A program made the translations under genes and the position numbers. A stretch of 64,000 nt of DNA from Granulicella tundricola MP5ACTX9 (GTDB lineage: Bacteria > Acidobacteriota > Terriglobia > Terriglobales > Acidobacteriaceae). The notes under the pieces were generated by a model that was not told where the DNA came from, made no database searches, and saw only the letters and a program-made list of their open reading frames with translations. The stretch is taken from contig NC_015064.1 in the NCBI RefSeq assembly GCF_000178975.2, positions 1,860,001 to 1,924,000 of the forward strand, read 5' to 3'. Numbering within the stretch: position 1 is the stretch's first letter; every line of letters starts with the position of its first letter. Positions 27,551 through 35,883 of this stretch are shown one piece after another.

Positions 27551-28405
27551 ATGTCTGTTGCTCTTCCCACGATTCAAGAGATCCACGTTGCCCATAGCCC
27601 CGACTCCGACGATGCCTTCATGTTCTACGGCCTCGCCACCCAGAAGGTGCGGGTCCCCGGCTTCAAGTTCACCCACAACCTCACCGATATCGAGACCCTG
27701 AACCACAAGGCCATCAAGGAAGCGATCTACGACGTCACCGCCATCAGCTTTCACGCCTACCCGTACATGCAGGAGAACTACGCATTGATGGCGACCGGCT
27801 CCAGCTTCGGCGAAGGCTATGGCCCCATGCTGGTGTCCACAAAGAAATACACGATTGATCAGGTGAAGAAGCTGCGGATCGCGATCCCCGGCACCCTCAC
27901 CAGCGCGTTTCTGACCCTCAAGCTCTTCTGCCCTGAGATCGAAACAGCCGTAGTCGACTTCGACAAGATCATCCCAGCAGTCGTAGCAGGCGAGTACGAC
28001 GCCGGCCTCCTCATCCACGAGGGCCAACTCACCTACGCCCACGACGGCCTGGTCAAGATCCTCGACCTCGGCCAGTGGTGGCGCGACCTGACCGGTCTCC
28101 CCCTGCCCCTGGGCGGCAACGCAATCCGCCGCTCGCTCGGCCCGGAGGTCATGCTGTCAACGGCTCACGCGGTGCGCGATTCGATTCAGCACGCCCTCGA
28201 TAACCGTGAGGCAGCCTTGAGCTACGCCATGCAGTTCGCGCGCGATCTCGATCCCAATCTCGCCAGCCGCTACGTCGGAATGTATGTCAACGACCGCACC
28301 ATCGACATGGGGGAGGACGGCCGCGAGGCCATCCGCCGCATCCTTGGCATGGGCTACGAACGCGGCATCATTCCAATCGAATCGAAGGTCGATTTTATCG
28401 GCTGA
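27551..28405 (+). CDS. MqnA/MqnD-type substrate-binding-fold protein
   Basis: A 284-residue protein of the periplasmic-binding fold family that includes MqnD (1,4-dihydroxy-6-naphthoate synthase, futalosine route to menaquinone). The N-terminal HSPDSDDAFMFYGLA, the central IAIPGTLTSAFLTLKLF and EYDAGLLIHEGQLTYA are family blocks. No signal peptide is present, which fits a cytosolic enzyme rather than an ABC binding protein. It follows bioY by 26 bases. The exact reaction is not certain because a paralogous branch exists. Confidence 0.75.
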   Translation: MSVALPTIQEIHVAHSPDSDDAFMFYGLATQKVRVPGFKFTHNLTDIETLNHKAIKEAIYDVTAISFHAYPYMQENYALMATGSSFGEGYGPMLVSTKKYTIDQVKKLRIAIPGTLTSAFLTLKLFCPEIETAVVDFDKIIPAVVAGEYDAGLLIHEGQLTYAHDGLVKILDLGQWWRDLTGLPLPLGGNAIRRSLGPEVMLSTAHAVRDSIQHALDNREAALSYAMQFARDLDPNLASRYVGMYVNDRTIDMGEDGREAIRRILGMGYERGIIPIESKVDFIG

Positions 28406-28461
28406 TTCGTGCTATTCTTACTGAGTGATGGTTGAGCGGAACCGTGCTTCGTGAGACGAGT

Positions 28462-28490
28462 TTGCAGTTCACCTTGTGGGAACATAACAA
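28462..28490 (+). promoter_or_regulatory. Candidate promoter of tRNA-Lys
   Basis: TTGCAG and TAACAA separated by 17 bases, the latter ending 12 bases before the mature tRNA start. Matches the sigma-70 pattern moderately well. Confidence 0.35.
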
Positions 28491-28502
28491 CCCATTCTCA
28501 CC

Positions 28503-28578
28503 GGACGCGTAGCTCAACTGGCAGAGCATTCGACTCTTAATCGACTGGTTGTAGGTTCGATTCCTACCGCGTCCACCA
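28503..28578 (+). tRNA. tRNA-Lys (anticodon CTT)
   Basis: 76 bases with encoded CCA. Acceptor GGACGCG pairs with CGCGTCC; the D arm, the anticodon loop CTCTTAA (anticodon CTT) and the TTCGATT T-loop all fold. The gene is in the right direction for read-through from the MqnA/D gene but has its own candidate promoter. A GGCGTCC...GGACGCC hairpin follows at 28595-28622. Confidence 0.95.
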
Positions 28579-28594
28579 AATATCTGTGCCATAC

Positions 28595-28622
28595 GGCGTC
28601 CACGAGCCCAGCTCTGGACGCC
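28595..28622 (+). terminator. Weak hairpin terminator after tRNA-Lys
   Basis: Stem GGCGTCC / GGACGCC with a 14-base loop, followed by GCTTTACTTT. Stem is good, T-run is poor. Confidence 0.45.
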
Positions 28623-28727
28623 GCTTTACTTTGCCCTGCCCTGCCCTGTTCAGGGGATATGCAAGTTGGTACATCGCACCATCACCACTTGACGACGCCA
28701 CCTCCACCCGCTTTACTAAGTCTTGAG

Positions 28728-29081
28728 ATGGCACTCTTCAAAAAAGCTCGCGGCAAAGGCATCGGCTCACTCGCCACCAGCCTGTTCAATCAGCGCCGCC
28801 GCGTTGCCACGTTTGCTGCGGCCGGTCTCGCCGTAGCCGTCGGCTACCACGTCGTCTTCGGCCACAACGGCCTGACGGTCTATGAGCAGAAGCGTCAGGA
28901 GACCATCTCCCTGGACCGCCAGCTCAACGACCTCAACCGCGACAACGACCGCCTCCAGGGCCACGTAGACCGTCTCCAGTCCGACCCCAACGCCATCGAG
29001 CACCAGGCCCGGGAGGAGCTCCACTACACCCGCCCCGGCGAGGTCATCATCACCCTCCCCCCCGACCCCAAAAAACCGTAA
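28728..29081 (+). CDS. FtsB/DivIC-like septum formation initiator
   Basis: A 117-residue bitopic protein. A basic N-terminus (MALFKKARGKGIG) precedes one membrane helix (VATFAAAGLAVAVGYHVVFG, about 27-46). A coiled coil follows (EQKRQETISLDRQLNDLNRD) and then the FtsB/DivIC-type end (AREELHYTRPGEVIITLP). This family links late divisome proteins at the septum. The start at 28728 is preferred over an upstream frame opening. The next gene begins one base after the stop. Confidence 0.8.
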   Translation: MALFKKARGKGIGSLATSLFNQRRRVATFAAAGLAVAVGYHVVFGHNGLTVYEQKRQETISLDRQLNDLNRDNDRLQGHVDRLQSDPNAIEHQAREELHYTRPGEVIITLPPDPKKP

Positions 29082-29082
29082 C

Positions 29083-29901
29083 GTGCCCATCTCGCTGCTG
29101 GACCGCAAACCTCCGCCAGCCGACCACCGCATCCCCTACGGCCCCCACCCCCTCCAGTTCGGCGACCTCCGCCTCCCCACCACACACCCTGCCCCAGTAG
29201 TGGTCTTCCTCCACGGCGGCTGGTGGAAGGCGGCGTATGACCTGGAGTACGGGGGGCACCTCTGTGCCGCCCTCAAGTCCCGTGGCATCGCCACCTGGTC
29301 TCTGGAGTACCGGCGAGTTGGGGATGTGGGCGGGGGGTGGCCCGGCACATTCCAGGACGTAGCCCTCGGCTTCGATCATCTGACTGAACTTGCGATGACC
29401 TATCCGCTGGACCTTGGGCGGGTGGTGGTGGCGGGGCACTCGGCAGGGGGGCACCTGGCCTACTGGCTGGCCGGCCGGCCGCATGTGCCGGTGGGGAGTC
29501 CGGTGGCGGGGCGGGGTTTGGGGATGAAGGGTGTGGTGGGGCTGGCGGGGGCAGTGGATCTGCGGATGACCATCGATCTGGCGGGGTGGTTCACCTTTGC
29601 TCATGACAAGGATGAGGTGATTTCGTTTATGGGTGGGGGGCAGGGGGAGGTGCCGGAGCGGTACCGGGCTGGGAACCCGGGGGACCTGCTGCCGCTGAAC
29701 GTGCCCCAGATGCTGTTGCAGGGGACCGAGGACGACCAGATTCCGCCGCAGTTGCCGGTGCGGTGGGCGGAGCGGGGGCGGAAGATGGGTGAGGCGGTTG
29801 CGGTGCAGATGATTCCGGGGGCGGACCACTTCGACGTGTGCGATCCGGAGAGTAAGGCATGGCCGACGGTGCTGGCGGCAATCGAGAAGGTGCTGCTGTA
29901 G
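29083..29901 (+). CDS. Alpha/beta hydrolase, kynurenine-formamidase-like
   Basis: A 272-residue hydrolase from a GTG start. The oxyanion block HGGWW (about 44-48), the nucleophile elbow GHSAGGH (about 118-124), an acidic residue in QGTEDDQIPP and the His in GADHFD complete the catalytic set, so it looks functional. This gene carries the compositional switch: its first third uses C-ending codons like everything to the left, its last two thirds use G-ending codons like everything to the right. The reading frame and family blocks are continuous across the switch. Confidence 0.82.
   Translation: MPISLLDRKPPPADHRIPYGPHPLQFGDLRLPTTHPAPVVVFLHGGWWKAAYDLEYGGHLCAALKSRGIATWSLEYRRVGDVGGGWPGTFQDVALGFDHLTELAMTYPLDLGRVVVAGHSAGGHLAYWLAGRPHVPVGSPVAGRGLGMKGVVGLAGAVDLRMTIDLAGWFTFAHDKDEVISFMGGGQGEVPERYRAGNPGDLLPLNVPQMLLQGTEDDQIPPQLPVRWAERGRKMGEAVAVQMIPGADHFDVCDPESKAWPTVLAAIEKVLL
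29200..29420. other. Strand-composition (GC-skew) switch point
   Basis: By count, bases 29101-29160 hold 9 G and 34 C on the + strand, while 29401-29460 hold 29 G and 16 C. The C-rich state holds for genes of both directions to the left, and the G-rich state for genes of both directions to the right. The direction of the change (C-rich to G-rich) is the one expected at a replication origin. No dnaA-type gene or DnaA-box cluster is visible. Confidence 0.7.
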
Positions 29902-29910
29902 GGTTAAGGA

Positions 29911-30549
29911 ATGGTTTTCGATGTTGCGACTACGGACAAGAAGAAGATTTATAACCTGCTGATCGGGCTGGTGGCACCCCGGCCTATCGCGCTGGTGACG
30001 AGCCGGAATGAGGATGGCGGCATCAATGCTGCGCCGTTCAGTGCTTACAACTACCTTTCGATCGATCCGCCGATTGTGGCTTTAGGCGTGGCGGACCGGC
30101 CGGCGGGGGACCCGGCGCCTAAGGATACGGCTCGGAATATCCGGCGGACGGGGGAGTTCGTGGTGAATGTGACCACCGAGGACCTGCTCCGGCAGATGAA
30201 CATCTGTGCCACGGACTTTCCCGCGGAGGTGAGCGAGATCGAGATGGCGGGGCTGGAGACGGCGGAGTCCTCCGTGGTGAGTGTGCCGCGCATCAAGTCG
30301 GCTCATGCGGCGCTGGAGTGCGTGGAGCATACGACGCTTCAGATTGGGCGGTCGCGGATCATTCTTGGCCGGGTGGTGGCGATGTATGTGGAGGATCAGT
30401 TTGTCGATCCGGCTGGCCCCTACATCAAGGCTGAGGAGTTGCATGCGATTGGACGGATGAACGGGCTGGGGTCGTATGTTCGGACCGAGGGCTCGTTTCT
30501 GCATCAACCGAGGATTCCTTACTCGGAGTGGGTGAAGGGGAAACGGTAG
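29911..30549 (+). CDS. Flavin reductase-like FMN-binding protein
   Basis: A 212-residue protein of the flavin reductase/split-barrel FMN-binding family. It opens with IGLVAPRPIALVTSRNEDGG, then NAAPFSAYNYLSIDPPIVALG, the KDTARNI motif (about 70-76) and FVVNVTTEDLLRQMN. Such proteins use NAD(P)H to reduce flavin or act as flavin oxidoreductases. AAGGA precedes the ATG by a few bases, and the gene follows the hydrolase by 9 bases. Confidence 0.82.
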   Translation: MVFDVATTDKKKIYNLLIGLVAPRPIALVTSRNEDGGINAAPFSAYNYLSIDPPIVALGVADRPAGDPAPKDTARNIRRTGEFVVNVTTEDLLRQMNICATDFPAEVSEIEMAGLETAESSVVSVPRIKSAHAALECVEHTTLQIGRSRIILGRVVAMYVEDQFVDPAGPYIKAEELHAIGRMNGLGSYVRTEGSFLHQPRIPYSEWVKGKR

Positions 30550-30551
30550 CC

Positions 30552-30815
30552 GGGTACGCCCCTTCCCCTGTTTTGATTCAAAGTCTTCAAGGGAAAGGAG
30601 TTAGGTTCGGACTTTCTTTTGAGGCTGCGGTCGATCGTAGAGATGCGGCTTTCTTCCAGCTGTCAGCTATGAGCTTCCAGCTGCGAGCTTAGAACAGGCA
30701 ACGGCTACGTTGAACAGTTTGAGTTTTCAGTCGAAGCAATCGGCGCTCACGACGGTGGTTCGTCCTGAGATTTGCTCTACCCCTCTATTTTACCAAGCTT
30801 GAGGTATGGGGAGGT
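30552..30815 (+). repeat. Long intergenic repeat, copy C (partial)
   Basis: Gene-free stretch. Left part shares CCCTTCCCC, AAAGTCTTCA, GGGAAAGGA and TTAGGT with copy B; the middle shares GGCTTTCTTCCAGC, CTATGAGCTT, AACAGGCAACGGC, CTCACGACGGTGGTTCGTCC and CTCTATTTTACCAAG with copies A and/or B. It lacks the final third (the CTTGACACG part) and runs instead into a palindromic repeat. Confidence 0.7.
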
Positions 30816-30818
30816 TGT

Positions 30819-30856
30819 GGAACCCATGTCTCTGAGGCGCGACATGGGGCACCCGG
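30819..30856. repeat. Palindromic repeat (CCCATGTC...GACATGGGGCACCC family)
   Basis: CCCATGTC, spacer, GACATGGG followed by GCACCCGG. Same orientation as the copy at 41687; opposite to the copy at 25698. Confidence 0.65.
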
Positions 30857-30865
30857 TTTTCTTCC

Positions 30866-31714
30866 TTAGGAGAGGTAGTCCTTGAGCCAGGGGTCTTCGG
30901 AGTGGACGAGGCCTTGGGTGTTGCCGTGGTAGACGACGGTGCCCTCGTTGAGGACGAGGAACTGGGTGCTGTCGTCGATGCCGTTGTCCATCTCGTTCCT
31001 GGGGATGGGTTCCATCTTGTTGTCGTTCACGTTCCAGCGATGGGTGGCGAGGGTGAAGGCGTCCTGGAGGCGGTGGGTGATGAGGAGGGAGGTGGTGTGG
31101 GAGACGTCGCGCTGCTTGATGACGAGCTCGACGATGGTGGTGCTGGTGATGGGGTCTAGTCCGCCGGTGGGGGAGTCGTAGAGGATGAGGTCGGGGTTGG
31201 TGATGATGGCGCGGGCGATGGAGACGCGGCGGCGCATGCCCCCGGAGAGCTCGGAGGGGAACTTGGAGATGGCCTTGGGGAGCTCTACGAAGTTGAGGAC
31301 CTCTTCCACCTTCTTGTGGGACTCTGAGGGGTCCATGCCGGCTTCGTTGAAACGGTAGGCTACGTTGTCTTCCACGTTCATGGAGTCGAAGAGGGCGGAC
31401 TCCTGGAAGACCATGCCGATGCGCTTGCGGAGGGTGTAGACGTCGCGCTCGCGCATGGTGGTGAGTTCTTCGCCGAAGACCTTAATGGAGCCTGAGTCGG
31501 GCTTCATGAGGCCGTCGACGAGCTTCACGAGGACGGACTTTCCGCAGCCTGCGGGGCCGAGGATGATGAGGGTCTGGCCGCGGGCGACCTCGAAGGAGAT
31601 CTTGTTGAGGATGGGGCGGTCGGAGTCGAAGGCGATGGAGACGTCGTGGAAGGCGACGATGGGGGTGGTGTCGGGGGCGTTTTCGGGGGCCGGGTTGGGG
31701 AGAGTTGGGGGCAT
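30866..31714 (-). CDS. ABC transporter ATPase, MlaF-like
   Basis: A 282-residue ATPase subunit of an Mla-type lipid transporter (Mce-associated). Walker A GPAGCGKS at 53-60, signature LSGGM at 156-160, Walker B LILYD at 176-180 and H-loop His214 are present. Directly after Walker B, the usual catalytic Glu is Ser181 (YDSPTGGLDP). The roughly 45-residue C-terminal part (about 240-282) is longer than in a minimal ATPase. It is paired with the MlaE-like permease gene upstream on the same strand; no Mce substrate-binding gene (MlaD) is in the window. Confidence 0.85.
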   Translation of the reverse strand: MPPTLPNPAPENAPDTTPIVAFHDVSIAFDSDRPILNKISFEVARGQTLIILGPAGCGKSVLVKLVDGLMKPDSGSIKVFGEELTTMRERDVYTLRKRIGMVFQESALFDSMNVEDNVAYRFNEAGMDPSESHKKVEEVLNFVELPKAISKFPSELSGGMRRRVSIARAIITNPDLILYDSPTGGLDPITSTTIVELVIKQRDVSHTTSLLITHRLQDAFTLATHRWNVNDNKMEPIPRNEMDNGIDDSTQFLVLNEGTVVYHGNTQGLVHSEDPWLKDYLS

Positions 31715-31730
31715 GGTTTAGGGAGAGCCC

Positions 31731-31783
31731 GGGGCTAAAGCCCCTTCTTATTTGAAGCGCTTGACGGGGGGCTAAAGCCCCCC
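31731..31783. repeat. Two GGGGCTAAAGCCCC-type mini-palindromes
   Basis: GGGGCTAAAGCCCC at 31731-31744 and a longer G5-6/C5-6 version around 31766-31783, both between the mlaE- and mlaF-like genes. The same CTAAAG core occurs in the tandem units at 32690 and 32819. REP-like. Confidence 0.6.
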
Positions 31784-31844
31784 TCTAATCCGAACGGCAA
31801 CGGCAACGACAGAAGCAGATACGCTTCGGGGATGAAAAATAAAA

Positions 31845-32624
31845 CTACCTACCGAAGAGGCCGATCATAAGGCGGCTGACGAGGAAGTCTACGACGATGA
31901 TGAAGACGGAGGAATAGACGACGGCTTGGGTGGTGGCTTTGCCTACGCCCTGGGTTCCGCCCTTGGTTTTGAGGCCGAAGAAGCAGCCTACGGTGGCGAT
32001 GATGAAGGCGGAGAAGAGGGGTTTGGTGAGGCCCTGGACTACGTCTCCATAGAGGAGGGACTGGTAGGAGGTGTGGAGATACGAGCTTAGGTTGAGGCCG
32101 AGGATGGTGACGGAGACGAGTGCCCCGCCGGCGATGCCTACGGCGTCCGAGAGGATCGTCAGGAAGAAGAGCATGACGACGGTGGCGATGATGCGAGGGG
32201 TGACGAGCTTGCGGATGGGGTCTGTGCCGAGGGCGCGCATGGCGTCGATCTGCTCTGTGACCATCATGGAGCCTAGCTCTGAGGCCATGCCGGAGGCGTT
32301 GCGGCCGGAGACCATGAGACCGGTCAAGACGGGGCCTAGCTCCTTGACCATGGAGAGGGCGACGAGGGAGCCGGTGAGGGAGATGGAGCCGAACTGCTTG
32401 AGCGCGGTGGCGGACTGCAGGGCGAGGACGCAGCCGGTGAAGAATCCGGTGAGGACGACGATGGGCAGGGAGCCGACGCCGATGGAGTCCATCTGGGTGA
32501 ATATGTCGTCCCAGTAGACGGGTGGGGAGAAGAGGTTGGCGACACCGCGGCCGGCCAGGAGGGAGTAGTCCTGGATGGCGGTGACCTTGTCTTTGAGGAA
32601 GCTTTCTGGTGATCCAAAGGGCAT
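31845..32624 (-). CDS. MlaE-like lipid ABC transporter permease
   Basis: A 259-residue permease of the MlaE family that works with MlaF-type ATPases to move phospholipids between membranes. Family blocks are LTGFFTGCVLALQSATAL, ELGPVLTGLMVSGRNASGMA and SELGSMMVTEQIDAMRALG, with five to six hydrophobic segments. It precedes the ATPase gene by about 130 bases filled with palindromes. Confidence 0.88.
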   Translation of the reverse strand: MPFGSPESFLKDKVTAIQDYSLLAGRGVANLFSPPVYWDDIFTQMDSIGVGSLPIVVLTGFFTGCVLALQSATALKQFGSISLTGSLVALSMVKELGPVLTGLMVSGRNASGMASELGSMMVTEQIDAMRALGTDPIRKLVTPRIIATVVMLFFLTILSDAVGIAGGALVSVTILGLNLSSYLHTSYQSLLYGDVVQGLTKPLFSAFIIATVGCFFGLKTKGGTQGVGKATTQAVVYSSVFIIVVDFLVSRLMIGLFGR

Positions 32625-32689
32625 CTGTAGGTAGGCTCACTTTATCAGATGCAGAAACGGCTGGGTTTGGCTCGGGGAGGGTTTGGGCT

Positions 32690-32895
32690 GAACTCCCTCA
32701 GCGGCTAAAGCCGGATTTGTGGTGGGGCGGATGCGGCGGGACTAAAGTCCCGCCCTTTCAAAGCGTGTCTTGAGATGAGGTCCGTTCAGAGCAGGAATGG
32801 CGGGAAGTCCAAGAGGCGGAACTCCCTCAGCGGCTAAAGCCGGATTTTGTGGTGGGTCGATGCGGCGGGACTAAAGTCCCGCCCTTTCAAAGCGT
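32690..32895. repeat. Two 77-base direct repeats holding nested palindromes
   Basis: Copies at 32690-32766 and 32819-32895, both starting GAACTCCCTCAGCGGCTAAA and ending CCCTTTCAAAGCGT, with only a few differences. Each contains GGCTAAAGCC and GCGGGACTAAAGTCCCGC. They fill most of the gene-free 32625-32936 stretch upstream of the dehydrogenase. Confidence 0.8.
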
Positions 32896-32936
32896 CGCTG
32901 TGTGTCGGGCGAAAAGGAAATGAGAAGATAGAAGAG

Positions 32937-34010
32937 ATGAGTCAGATGATGAAGGCGGCCGTGCTTTACGGCAAGGAAGATTTGCGGCTGGAAGAGGTTG
33001 CGGTGCCGGTGGCTGGGCCGGGCGAGATTGTGGTGCGGGTGGGTGCGGCGCTGACGTGTGGGACGGACCTGAAGGTCTACAAGCGGGGCTATCATGCGGC
33101 GATGGGGACTCCTCCGATGCTGTTTGGGCACGAGGTTGCCGGGGTGGTGACGGAGATTGGGGACGGGGTGCAGTGGTTTGAGGTGGGGGAGCGGGTGGTG
33201 CCGATGAACTCGGCTCCGTGCGATGAGTGTTTTTTTTGTTTGAAGGGGCAGCAGAATCTTTGTGAGGACCTGCTGTTCAACAACGGGGCTTACGCGGAGT
33301 ACATACGGATTCCGGCTCGGATTGTGGAGAAGAATACGCTGCGGGTGCCGGAGGGTGTGAGGCTGGACTATGCAGCGTTGACGGAGCCGCTGGCTTGCGT
33401 GGTTCGGGGGCTGGAGGAGAGTGGGGCTCGGGCGGGCGACAGCATGGTGGTGATTGGGGCAGGGCCGATTGGGCTGATGTTCATGCATGCGGCGGAGCTT
33501 GCCGGGGTGGACGTGATTGCGGTGGTGAAGCGCGAGGACCAGGTGGAGGCGGCGAAGTTGTTTGGTGCTCGGCAGGTGGTACGGATCGATGAGGCGGTGG
33601 ATGTGGTGGAGGCGGTGCGGGCACTGACGCCTGCGGGGCGTGGGGCGGATATCGTGATTGAGGCCGTGGCCGTGCCGGAGACGTGGGAGTGGGCTGTCGA
33701 GATGGTGAGGAAGGGTGGGGTGGTGAACTTCTTTGGCGGGCCGCCTACGGGGACGGTGGTGGCGCTCGACACAAACCGGCTGCACTATGGGGATATCACG
33801 CTGAAGGCTAGTTTTCACCATACGCCGGCGACTTGCAGGACGGCGTTCGAGCTGGTTTCAAGCGGGCGGTTCAAGTGCGCGGAGTACATTACGGGGGCGG
33901 TGGGGCTGGGTGAGGTTCCGGCGGTGTTCGAACGGATGATGGTGCGGGGTGGGGTGGGGATGGATATCAAGACTGCGGTGTATCCGGTGTCGCGTGGGGA
34001 GGCTGCTTGA
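32937..34010 (+). CDS. Zinc-dependent alcohol dehydrogenase-like protein
   Basis: A 357-residue medium-chain dehydrogenase. Start taken at MSQMMKAAVLYG (32937) because the longer frame would translate through the intergenic repeat. Zinc-site blocks are CGTDLKVYKRG (catalytic Cys), GHEVAGVVTEIGDGV and the structural-zinc set in CDECFFCLKGQQNLC. The NAD-binding loop is VIGAGPIGLM. Its stop overlaps the hpnC start (TGATG), so it belongs to the squalene operon. Its substrate there is unknown; an isoprenoid or hopanoid side-chain step is possible (inference). Confidence 0.82.
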   Translation: MSQMMKAAVLYGKEDLRLEEVAVPVAGPGEIVVRVGAALTCGTDLKVYKRGYHAAMGTPPMLFGHEVAGVVTEIGDGVQWFEVGERVVPMNSAPCDECFFCLKGQQNLCEDLLFNNGAYAEYIRIPARIVEKNTLRVPEGVRLDYAALTEPLACVVRGLEESGARAGDSMVVIGAGPIGLMFMHAAELAGVDVIAVVKREDQVEAAKLFGARQVVRIDEAVDVVEAVRALTPAGRGADIVIEAVAVPETWEWAVEMVRKGGVVNFFGGPPTGTVVALDTNRLHYGDITLKASFHHTPATCRTAFELVSSGRFKCAEYITGAVGLGEVPAVFERMMVRGGVGMDIKTAVYPVSRGEAA

Positions 34011-34957
34011 TGGAGGCGACGGTGTTCGATCTGACGGGGGCTCCTGCGGAGTATGCGATGCCTGCGGTGCGGCCAACGCTTGAAGAGGCGCAGGCCTGGT
34101 GCAGGCATCTGGCTACGAGTCATTATGAGAACTTTCATGTGGCTACGTGGTTTCTGCCGAAGCGGATCAGGCCATACTTTGAGAGCATCTATGCGTTCAG
34201 CCGGACGGCCGATGACCTGGGGGATGAGGTTGCGGATAAGGACACGGCAACGCGGCTGTTGACGACTTGGGAGCAGATGCTGGATGAGTGCTATGAGGCT
34301 CCGGAGCGGAGCGTGCATCCGGTGTTCGTGGCGCTGCGGAAGACGATCGATGAGACGCAGGTGCCGAAGCAGTTGTTTGCGGATCTGATCCATGCGTTTC
34401 TGCAGGATCAGTTGATGACGCATTATGAGTCGATGGAAGGGCTGCTGGGCTACTCGAAGCTGAGCGCGAATCCGGTGGGGCGGCTGGTGCTTTGGGTTTC
34501 GGGCTATCACGATGAGGAACGGGCGCTGCTGTCAGACAAGGTTTGTACGGCGCTGCAACTGATCAATTTCTGGCAGGATGTGGTGGAGGATTGGGAGCGC
34601 GGGCGGAGGTATCTGCCGATCGCAGAGATGCAGCGGTTTGGGGTGGTGGATTGCCTGATCGCGGAGCGGCGGTTTACGCCGGAGTTTGCGGCGATGATGA
34701 CTTATCTGGCGGGGTATGCGGGAGAGATGCTGAAGCAGGGTGGAGCGGTGAGTGGGACGGTGGATCGTGAGCTTGGTGTGACGCTGAAGCTGTTTGTAAA
34801 GGGCGGCGAGGCTGCGCTGGGGGGGATCGTGGCGCAGGGGTATGACGTGCTGCGGGCTCGGCCTTCTGTGAGCAAGATGACGAAGATGAAGCTGCTGGGT
34901 GGGGCGCTGGCCGGGAAGCTGGCGGGTGCGGTGTTTGGGGCGGGGACGCGCGGATGA
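34010..34957 (+). CDS. hpnC: Squalene synthase HpnC
   Basis: A 315-residue trans-isoprenyl diphosphate synthase-like enzyme. In the HpnCDE route HpnC converts presqualene diphosphate to hydroxysqualene. Two Asp-rich motifs, RTADDLGDE (66-73) and QDVVEDWERG (189-198), are intact, and the N-terminal SHYENFHVATWFLPKRIRP is typical of HpnC. Start is the ATG overlapping the upstream stop. It overlaps hpnD by 4 bases (ATGA). Confidence 0.9.
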   Translation: MEATVFDLTGAPAEYAMPAVRPTLEEAQAWCRHLATSHYENFHVATWFLPKRIRPYFESIYAFSRTADDLGDEVADKDTATRLLTTWEQMLDECYEAPERSVHPVFVALRKTIDETQVPKQLFADLIHAFLQDQLMTHYESMEGLLGYSKLSANPVGRLVLWVSGYHDEERALLSDKVCTALQLINFWQDVVEDWERGRRYLPIAEMQRFGVVDCLIAERRFTPEFAAMMTYLAGYAGEMLKQGGAVSGTVDRELGVTLKLFVKGGEAALGGIVAQGYDVLRARPSVSKMTKMKLLGGALAGKLAGAVFGAGTRG

Positions 34958-35883
34958 TCGCTGCAAATGTAGCTGAGGCTTATGCGTTTTGCCGGGGCGT
35001 GGCGAAGCGGGAAGCGAAGAACTTTTACTGGTCGTTCCGCGTGCTGCCGAAGGCGAAGAGCGATGCGATGTGCGCGGTGTATGCGTTTATGCGGCGGGCG
35101 GATGATATCGCTGACGATGAGACGATGCCGGTGGCGCAGCGGCGGGTGGTGATGGCGGAGTGGCTGGCGGCCTGGCGGCTGGTGCGGGAGACGGGGGCTG
35201 GTGACGATCCGGTGTTTGTGGCGCTGGGGGATGCGCAGCGGCGGTTTGGGATTGGGGATGAGCTGCTGGAGGACCTGGTGCGGGGGACCAGTATGGATCT
35301 CGAAGAAGGGCAGGGGGCCGCGGGTGGAGCGGTGAAGCTGGGGGATGGGCTCGAAGGGTACGAGACGTTTGAGGATCTTTACCGGTACTGCTATCTGGTG
35401 GCTTCGGTGGTGGGGCTGGTTTGTATCAAGATCTTTGGGTATCGCGATGCTCGTGCGGAGTTGCTGGCGGAGCGGACCGGGGTGGCGTTTCAGTTGACGA
35501 ACATCCTTAGGGATGTGAAGGAGGATGTGGAACGGGGGCGGGTGTATCTGCCGCAGTCGCTGCTGGGCGAGTTCCAGGTGAGCAATGGGGATGTGGTCGC
35601 GCTGGCTGGGGGGAGGGAGATGAGGCCGAATGACCGGGCTATGATCTCGGCGCTTTCGGTGCAGGCGTGGGAGTACTATGCTTCGGCGAGAGAGTTGCTG
35701 CCGCTGATCGATAAGGACAGCCGGGCTGCGCTTTGGGTGCTGGTGGAGATCTATAGCCGGCTGCTGCAGAAGATCGATGCGCGGCATGGGGATGTGTTTT
35801 CCAAGCGGGTGAGCGTGCCTACGGGGGAGAAGATGATGGCTCTGGTGCGGGGGGCGGGGATGGCTGCTCGGAACCGGATATGA
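34954..35883 (+). CDS. hpnD: Presqualene diphosphate synthase HpnD
   Basis: A 309-residue enzyme joining two farnesyl diphosphates into presqualene diphosphate. Asp motifs RRADDIADDE (48-56, with Asp50/51 and 54/55) and RDVKEDVERGRVYLP (186-200) are in place. KNFYWSFRVLPKAK is the family N-terminal block. It is coupled to hpnC and hpnE by 4-base overlaps, fitting one polycistronic message. Confidence 0.9.
   Translation: MIAANVAEAYAFCRGVAKREAKNFYWSFRVLPKAKSDAMCAVYAFMRRADDIADDETMPVAQRRVVMAEWLAAWRLVRETGAGDDPVFVALGDAQRRFGIGDELLEDLVRGTSMDLEEGQGAAGGAVKLGDGLEGYETFEDLYRYCYLVASVVGLVCIKIFGYRDARAELLAERTGVAFQLTNILRDVKEDVERGRVYLPQSLLGEFQVSNGDVVALAGGREMRPNDRAMISALSVQAWEYYASARELLPLIDKDSRAALWVLVEIYSRLLQKIDARHGDVFSKRVSVPTGEKMMALVRGAGMAARNRI

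Noticed and set aside
28503-28578. tRNA-Lys as an integration site of a mobile element
   Set aside because: The next genes are an FtsB-like protein and housekeeping enzymes; no integrase or repeated tRNA end seen.
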